This document shows positions 5,386-8,179 of a DNA stretch of 8,179 nt, piece by piece (positions within the stretch are counted from its first letter, which is position 1; every line of letters begins with the position of its first letter). Under the pieces are notes generated by a model. It ran no database searches and had not been told where the DNA came from. It saw only the letters and a program-made list of their open reading frames with translations. The stretch is taken from the NCBI GenBank assembly GCA_036787815.1, contig DAIQOP010000172.1, positions 1-8,179 on the forward strand, read 5' to 3'. The stretch is from DATBAK01 sp036787815 (GTDB taxonomy: Bacteria > Actinomycetota > Acidimicrobiia > IMCC26256 > PALSA-610). Both the position numbers and the translations under genes were made by a program.

Positions 5386-6036
5386 ATGTCACGCGAGGCA
5401 ACCGAGCGACGGCTGCGTGCCGCTGGATTCGCTCGGCTCGAGCCCGACGAGCAGATCGTCATCTGGTGCCGGGCGTGGGTCTCGAAGATCGGCCGGTTCC
5501 AGCGCTTCGCGCCCCGTTGGCGCGATGTCGCGGTGCTCACCGACCGGCGACTCCTGCTGTTCGGGGTCGGGCACTTCACCCGGCGCCCTCGGCGCCGCGT
5601 GCTCGCCGATCGGCTCGACGAGCTGGCCGTGGCCGACGTGGGCCTGCACCCGGGCCGCGGTCTGCAGTGCTCGCGACCCGGCCGCTCCCCCATGCTGATC
5701 GAGCTCGGCAGCGACCCGTGGAGCCGCAAGGTCGGCCAGGAGCTCCAGGAACGCGCCGGCCGCCAGCCCCAGGCCGTCGCCGATCCGCCACCCGTTCTCG
5801 GTCCGGCGCCCGCCGAGGAACCGGTCGCGGCGATCGAGACACCGCCGGCGGTCGACGGGCCCGCCGAGGAACCGGTCGCGACACCGCCCGCGGTCGACGA
5901 GCCGGTCGAGGTCGCCACCGAGACCGAGGCGGCCGTGCCCGAGGAAGCCCCCGCGGCCGAGGCGACCCCGGTCGGTGGAGCCCCGGTCGCCGAGGCGGCC
6001 GCGCCCGGGCCACCCGACGAGTCGCCCCTTCCGTGA
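5386..6036 (+). CDS. PH-like-domain protein with acidic Pro/Ala tail
   Basis: A 216-residue protein with two parts. Residues 1-125 look like a bacterial pleckstrin-homology-like domain: EPDEQIVIWCRAWVS (19-33), then RDVAVLTDRRLLLFG (46-60), the 'VLTDRRLLLF' strand pair common in such domains, then alternating strands up to PMLIELGSD and a closing helix (RKVGQELQERAG). From about 127 to the end there is no Lys or Arg, about 18 Asp/Glu, and many Pro, Ala and Val: a disordered acidic tail with an internal tandem repeat (residues about 141-171). No signal peptide or TM segment is seen. ATG 5386 is chosen; an upstream in-frame GTG at 5344 would overlap the likely -10. It lies 25 nt before glpK on the same strand and probably shares its transcript. 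Role unknown; the PH assignment is by motif only. Confidence 0.8.
   Translation: MSREATERRLRAAGFARLEPDEQIVIWCRAWVSKIGRFQRFAPRWRDVAVLTDRRLLLFGVGHFTRRPRRRVLADRLDELAVADVGLHPGRGLQCSRPGRSPMLIELGSDPWSRKVGQELQERAGRQPQAVADPPPVLGPAPAEEPVAAIETPPAVDGPAEEPVATPPAVDEPVEVATETEAAVPEEAPAAEATPVGGAPVAEAAAPGPPDESPLP
5808..5900 (+). repeat. In-frame tandem repeat, two units (51 and 42 bp)
   Basis: Inside the tail of the PH-like gene, a 22-bp stretch at 5808-5829 recurs exactly at 5859-5880. It is followed in both units by a 19-bp stretch (5840-5858 and 5881-5899) with one mismatch. The first unit carries 9-10 extra bases between the two parts, for a net in-frame difference of three codons. At protein level the units read PAEEPVA-x3-TPPAVDG and PAEEPVA-TPPAVDE. 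Confidence 0.85.
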
Positions 6037-6041
6037 TGGCC

Positions 6042-6065
6042 GGCGTTCGATGGGGCGTTCGATGG
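6042..6065 (+). repeat. 12-bp perfect tandem duplication over glpK start
   Basis: GGCGTTCGATGG occurs twice back to back (6042-6053 and 6054-6065). Each copy carries an ATG (6050 and 6062), and the two are in frame because 12 bp is four codons. The gene therefore has two candidate start codons in identical local sequence. Confidence 0.9.
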
Positions 6066-7546
6066 CGGTAGTGCTCGCGATCGACGCGGGCACGACCGGC
6101 GTCCGCACCGTCGCGTTCGACGCGGGCGGCCGGCCCCGGCACGCGTCGTACCGCGAGTTTCCGCAGCACTTCCCGCAGCCGGGTTGGGTCGAGCACGACC
6201 CCGACGACATCTGGTCGGTCACCGTCGACACGCTCGCCGATGTCGCAGCCTGGGCGGCCGGCAACGGCGAGACGATCGCGGGCATCGGCATCACCAATCA
6301 GCGCGAGACCGTGGTGGTCTGGGATCTCGCCACGGGTCGGCCGCGGCACCGCGCGATCGTGTGGCAGGACCGTCGCACCGCGCCACGCTGCGACGCGCTG
6401 CGCGAGGCGGGGCACGAGCCGGCGATCCGCGCCGCGACCGGCCTCGTGCTCGATCCCTACTTCTCCGCGACCAAGCTCGAATGGCTGCTCACCGAAGGCG
6501 GTGTGCAGGCCGACGCGAATCTCGCCTTCGGCACCGTCGACTCGTGGCTGCTCTGGCGGCTCACCGGCGGGCCCGGGCGCGGCGTGCACGCGACCGACCC
6601 GTCGAACGCGAGCCGCACGATGCTCTTCGACATCAACACGCTCGCGTGGTCGGACGACCTGTGCGCGCGCTTCGGTGTACCGACCGCGTGCCTGCCCCGG
6701 GTCCTTCCGAGCAGCGGCCGGTTCGGGACCACGGTTGCCGGGGAGGCGGCCGGGCTCGCGGTCCCCGTGAGCGGGATCGCCGGCGACCAGCAGGCGGCGC
6801 TCTTCGGTCAGGCGTGCTTCGAGCCGGGAATGATGAAGAACACCTACGGCACCGGCTCGTTCGTGCTCGTGAACCTGGGAACCAAGGCGCCGGCCCCGGT
6901 CGACGGTTTGCTCAACACCGTTGCGTGGACGATCGGCGCCGAGACCACCTACGCGATGGAGGGCGCGATCTTCGTCACCGGCGCGGCGGTGCAATGGCTC
7001 CGCGACGGCCTCGGGATCATCGCCGACGCCGCGGAGACGGGCCCGCTCGCGCAGAGCGTTCCCGACACGGGAGGGGTGCACTTCGTGCCCGCGTTCACCG
7101 GGCTCGGCTCGCCGTGGTGGGACCCGTACGCACGCGGCACCGTGGTCGGTCTCACACGCGGAACCGGGCGCGCGCACCTCGCGCGCGCGGTCGTGGAATC
7201 GATGGCCTTCCAGACGCTCGACGTCGTCGACGCGATCTGTGCCGCGAGCGGCACGCATCCGGCCGAGATGCGCGTCGACGGTGGGGCGTCGTCGATGGAC
7301 CTGCTCTGTCAGTTCCAGGCCGACCTGCTCGGGGTCGCCGTGCGGCGCGCGACGGTGCAGGAGACGACGGCGCTCGGCGCCGCGTACCTCGCGGGCATCG
7401 CCGAGGGCGTATGGGGCTCGCCCGGCGAAGCGGCCCGGGCGTGGTCGGCCGACGCGTCGTTCACCCCGACGATGGAACGCGACGAACGCGACCGTCGCGT
7501 CGCGGTCTGGCACCGCGCGGTCGAACGATCGCGCGGCTGGGAGTAG
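6062..7546 (+). CDS. glpK: Glycerol kinase (FGGY family)
   Basis: A 494-residue kinase making sn-glycerol-3-phosphate from glycerol and ATP in the cytoplasm. The family signatures run in order: AIDAGTTGVRTVAFD (6-20), GWVEHDPDDIW (41-51), GITNQRET (76-83) with R81-E82 for glycerol, IVWQDRRTA (99-107), Y133 in DPYFSATKLEWLL, DPSNASRTMLFD (179-190), SGIAGDQQAALFGQ (237-250) with catalytic D242, KNTYGTGSF (259-267), FTGLGSPWWDPYARG (345-359) and VDGGASSMDLLCQFQADLL (405-423). GlpK is favoured over other FGGY kinases by GWVEHDP, ITNQRET and the GDQQAALFGQ region. The G-G-T-R residues that bind the inhibitor fructose-1,6-bisphosphate in E. coli are not kept here. ATG 6062 is preferred (GGGG 6 nt upstream) over in-frame ATG 6050. 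No glpF or glpD is seen in the window. Confidence 0.95.
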   Translation: MAVVLAIDAGTTGVRTVAFDAGGRPRHASYREFPQHFPQPGWVEHDPDDIWSVTVDTLADVAAWAAGNGETIAGIGITNQRETVVVWDLATGRPRHRAIVWQDRRTAPRCDALREAGHEPAIRAATGLVLDPYFSATKLEWLLTEGGVQADANLAFGTVDSWLLWRLTGGPGRGVHATDPSNASRTMLFDINTLAWSDDLCARFGVPTACLPRVLPSSGRFGTTVAGEAAGLAVPVSGIAGDQQAALFGQACFEPGMMKNTYGTGSFVLVNLGTKAPAPVDGLLNTVAWTIGAETTYAMEGAIFVTGAAVQWLRDGLGIIADAAETGPLAQSVPDTGGVHFVPAFTGLGSPWWDPYARGTVVGLTRGTGRAHLARAVVESMAFQTLDVVDAICAASGTHPAEMRVDGGASSMDLLCQFQADLLGVAVRRATVQETTALGAAYLAGIAEGVWGSPGEAARAWSADASFTPTMERDERDRRVAVWHRAVERSRGWE

Positions 7547-7551
7547 CCCGT

Positions 7552-8179
7552 TCAGCTCGCCCGGGCCCGGGCCCGGGTCTCGCTGAGCGTCGCGACCCGT
7601 CCGATCTCCGCGGGAACGTCTTCGGCCTGGCGGGTCATGTAGCTGTCGACGTACTCGTAGCCGCAGAGCTGCGCGATCTCGAACATCACCTCGTCGGCGA
7701 CGTCGCGCAGCGCGAGACGGTCGTCGTCGCGACCGGCGTAGCGATCGAGATCGATCGGCTCGCCGAAGCGGATCTTCACCGTCTTGAACAGGCGCGGCAC
7801 GCGCGAGTCGATGGGCTGCACCTCGTCGCTGCCGATGATTCCGACCGGGACGATCGGCGCGCCGGTGCGCAGCGCGAGCCGCGCCACACCCGTATGCCCG
7901 CGGTGGAGCTTGCCGTCGCGGGTGCGCGTGCCTTCGGGGTAGATGCCGAAGACGCCGCCGGCTTCGAGCACCTCGGTCGCACTCTCGAGCGCGCGTTCGC
8001 TCGCAGTGCCCCCCTCGCGCCGGATCGGGATCTGCCCCGCCCCGCGGAAGAACCAGGCGATCCGTTTGTCGTCGAAGTACTCGGCCTTCGCCACGAAGGT
8101 GACGCGCCGCGACACGACGAGCGGGATGAAGAACGAATCGAGGAAGGAACGGTGGTTGGCGGCGAGGATCACCGGGCCC
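7552..8179 (-). CDS. PlsC-family 1-acyl-G3P acyltransferase (N-terminus beyond window)
   Basis: The C-terminal 209 codons or so of a glycerolipid acyltransferase; the start lies beyond the right edge. The catalytic block I NHRSFLD (NHx4D) is at 8157-8137, preceded by GPVILAA, which normally follows about 40-50 residues of the domain. Block II is IPIRREGG, block III is YPEGTRTRDGKLHRGHTGVA, and block IV is APIVPVGI. Such enzymes transfer an acyl chain to 1-acyl-glycerol-3-phosphate, giving phosphatidic acid at the membrane; some members acylate other lipids. A GTG at 8172 in the middle of the conserved block is not a credible start. After the domain there is an extra C-terminal part of about 60 residues (LCGYEYVDSYMTRQAEDV and so on), ending in an Arg-Ala repeat (TRARARAS). 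The stop lies 5 nt from the glpK stop, in convergent orientation. Confidence 0.93.
   Translation of the reverse strand, partial: GPVILAANHRSFLDSFFIPLVVSRRVTFVAKAEYFDDKRIAWFFRGAGQIPIRREGGTASERALESATEVLEAGGVFGIYPEGTRTRDGKLHRGHTGVARLALRTGAPIVPVGIIGSDEVQPIDSRVPRLFKTVKIRFGEPIDLDRYAGRDDDRLALRDVADEVMFEIAQLCGYEYVDSYMTRQAEDVPAEIGRVATLSETRARARAS
7560..7577. repeat. (CCCGGG)x3 palindrome at convergent gene ends
   Basis: Three head-to-tail CCCGGG units form an 18-bp perfect palindrome that also encodes the Arg-Ala repeat at the C-terminus of the acyltransferase. In RNA from either strand it could fold into a 7-bp all-GC stem with a 4-nt loop. It starts 13 nt after the glpK stop, where a terminator would be expected, but no U-tract follows, so a terminator role is only a possibility. 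Confidence 0.6.

Noticed and set aside
5303..5401. Longer PFK start 33 codons upstream
   Set aside because: It would run through the AAGGAG site and into the divergent gene; the family N-terminus (MRIGMLTGGG) begins at ATG 5302.
4373..5698. A 441-codon open frame on the plus strand opposite PFK
   Set aside because: It is antisense to PFK and ends out of frame inside the PH-like gene; the composition is that of a shadow frame.
6036..6071. An 11-codon ORF starting in TGATG at the stop of the PH-like gene
   Set aside because: It is out of frame with glpK and is largely the translated 12-bp repeat. It could couple translation, but nothing else supports it as a gene.
5576..7513. A 645-codon open frame on the minus strand opposite the PH-like gene and glpK
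   Set aside because: It lies antisense to a clear glycerol kinase and to the PH-like gene. The translation is Arg/Gly/His-rich without recognisable domains, as expected for stop-poor GC-rich DNA.
8170..8172. GTG 8172 as start of the acyltransferase
   Set aside because: It lies only five codons before the catalytic NHx4D block, inside the conserved GPVILAANH segment, so the gene clearly continues beyond the window.

Overview
The window is uniformly very GC-rich, with almost every third codon position G or C. It is tightly packed with genes, uses GTG as well as ATG starts, and has at least two genes whose start codon sits about 7 nt after a -10-like hexamer (leaderless style). Together with actinobacterial-type protein sequences (PFK of the GGGDCPGLN/PKTIDND type, TesB, FGGY glycerol kinase) this points to a chromosomal segment of a high-GC actinobacterium, perhaps Acidimicrobiia. 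The class-level guess is inference. I see no mobile element, RNA gene, CRISPR array or foreign-looking island.

Layout. (1) 1-401, minus: Nudix hydrolase, cut at its C-terminus by the window edge. (2) 464-817, plus: small two-TM protein of unknown function, divergent from the Nudix gene, probably leaderless. (3) 814-1338, minus: GNAT acetyltransferase; its TAG stop and that of gene 2 share one CTAG. (4) 1422-1661, plus: possible small membrane-anchored protein, preceded by a leaderless-type -10 and running antisense into the next gene. (5) 5302 down to 1556, minus: a four-gene operon in the order phosphofructokinase, TesB acyl-CoA thioesterase, low-specificity threonine aldolase, short-chain dehydrogenase; the first three are joined by 4-nt GTGA stop/start overlaps and the last by a 20-nt gap holding a Shine-Dalgarno. 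(6) 5386-6036, plus: PH-like-domain protein with a Pro/Ala/Glu tail, divergent from the operon, followed by (7) 6062-7546, plus: glycerol kinase. (8) 7552-8179, minus: PlsC-type acyltransferase, cut at its N-terminus by the window edge and convergent with glycerol kinase.

Functionally this is central and lipid metabolism. PFK carries the Asp104/Lys124 pair expected of a pyrophosphate-dependent enzyme. TesB releases fatty acids from CoA, threonine aldolase makes glycine and acetaldehyde, and the SDR is an NADP(H)-type reductase of unknown substrate. Glycerol kinase makes glycerol-3-phosphate, the backbone that the PlsC-family enzyme next door would acylate at a later step.

I did not find a convincing new biological system. 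The items most worth checking are the phosphoryl donor of the PFK, the 12-bp duplication across the glycerol kinase start, loss of the known FBP-site residues in glycerol kinase, the leaderless small ORF overlapping the SDR gene, and the repeat-bearing acidic tail of the PH-like protein.
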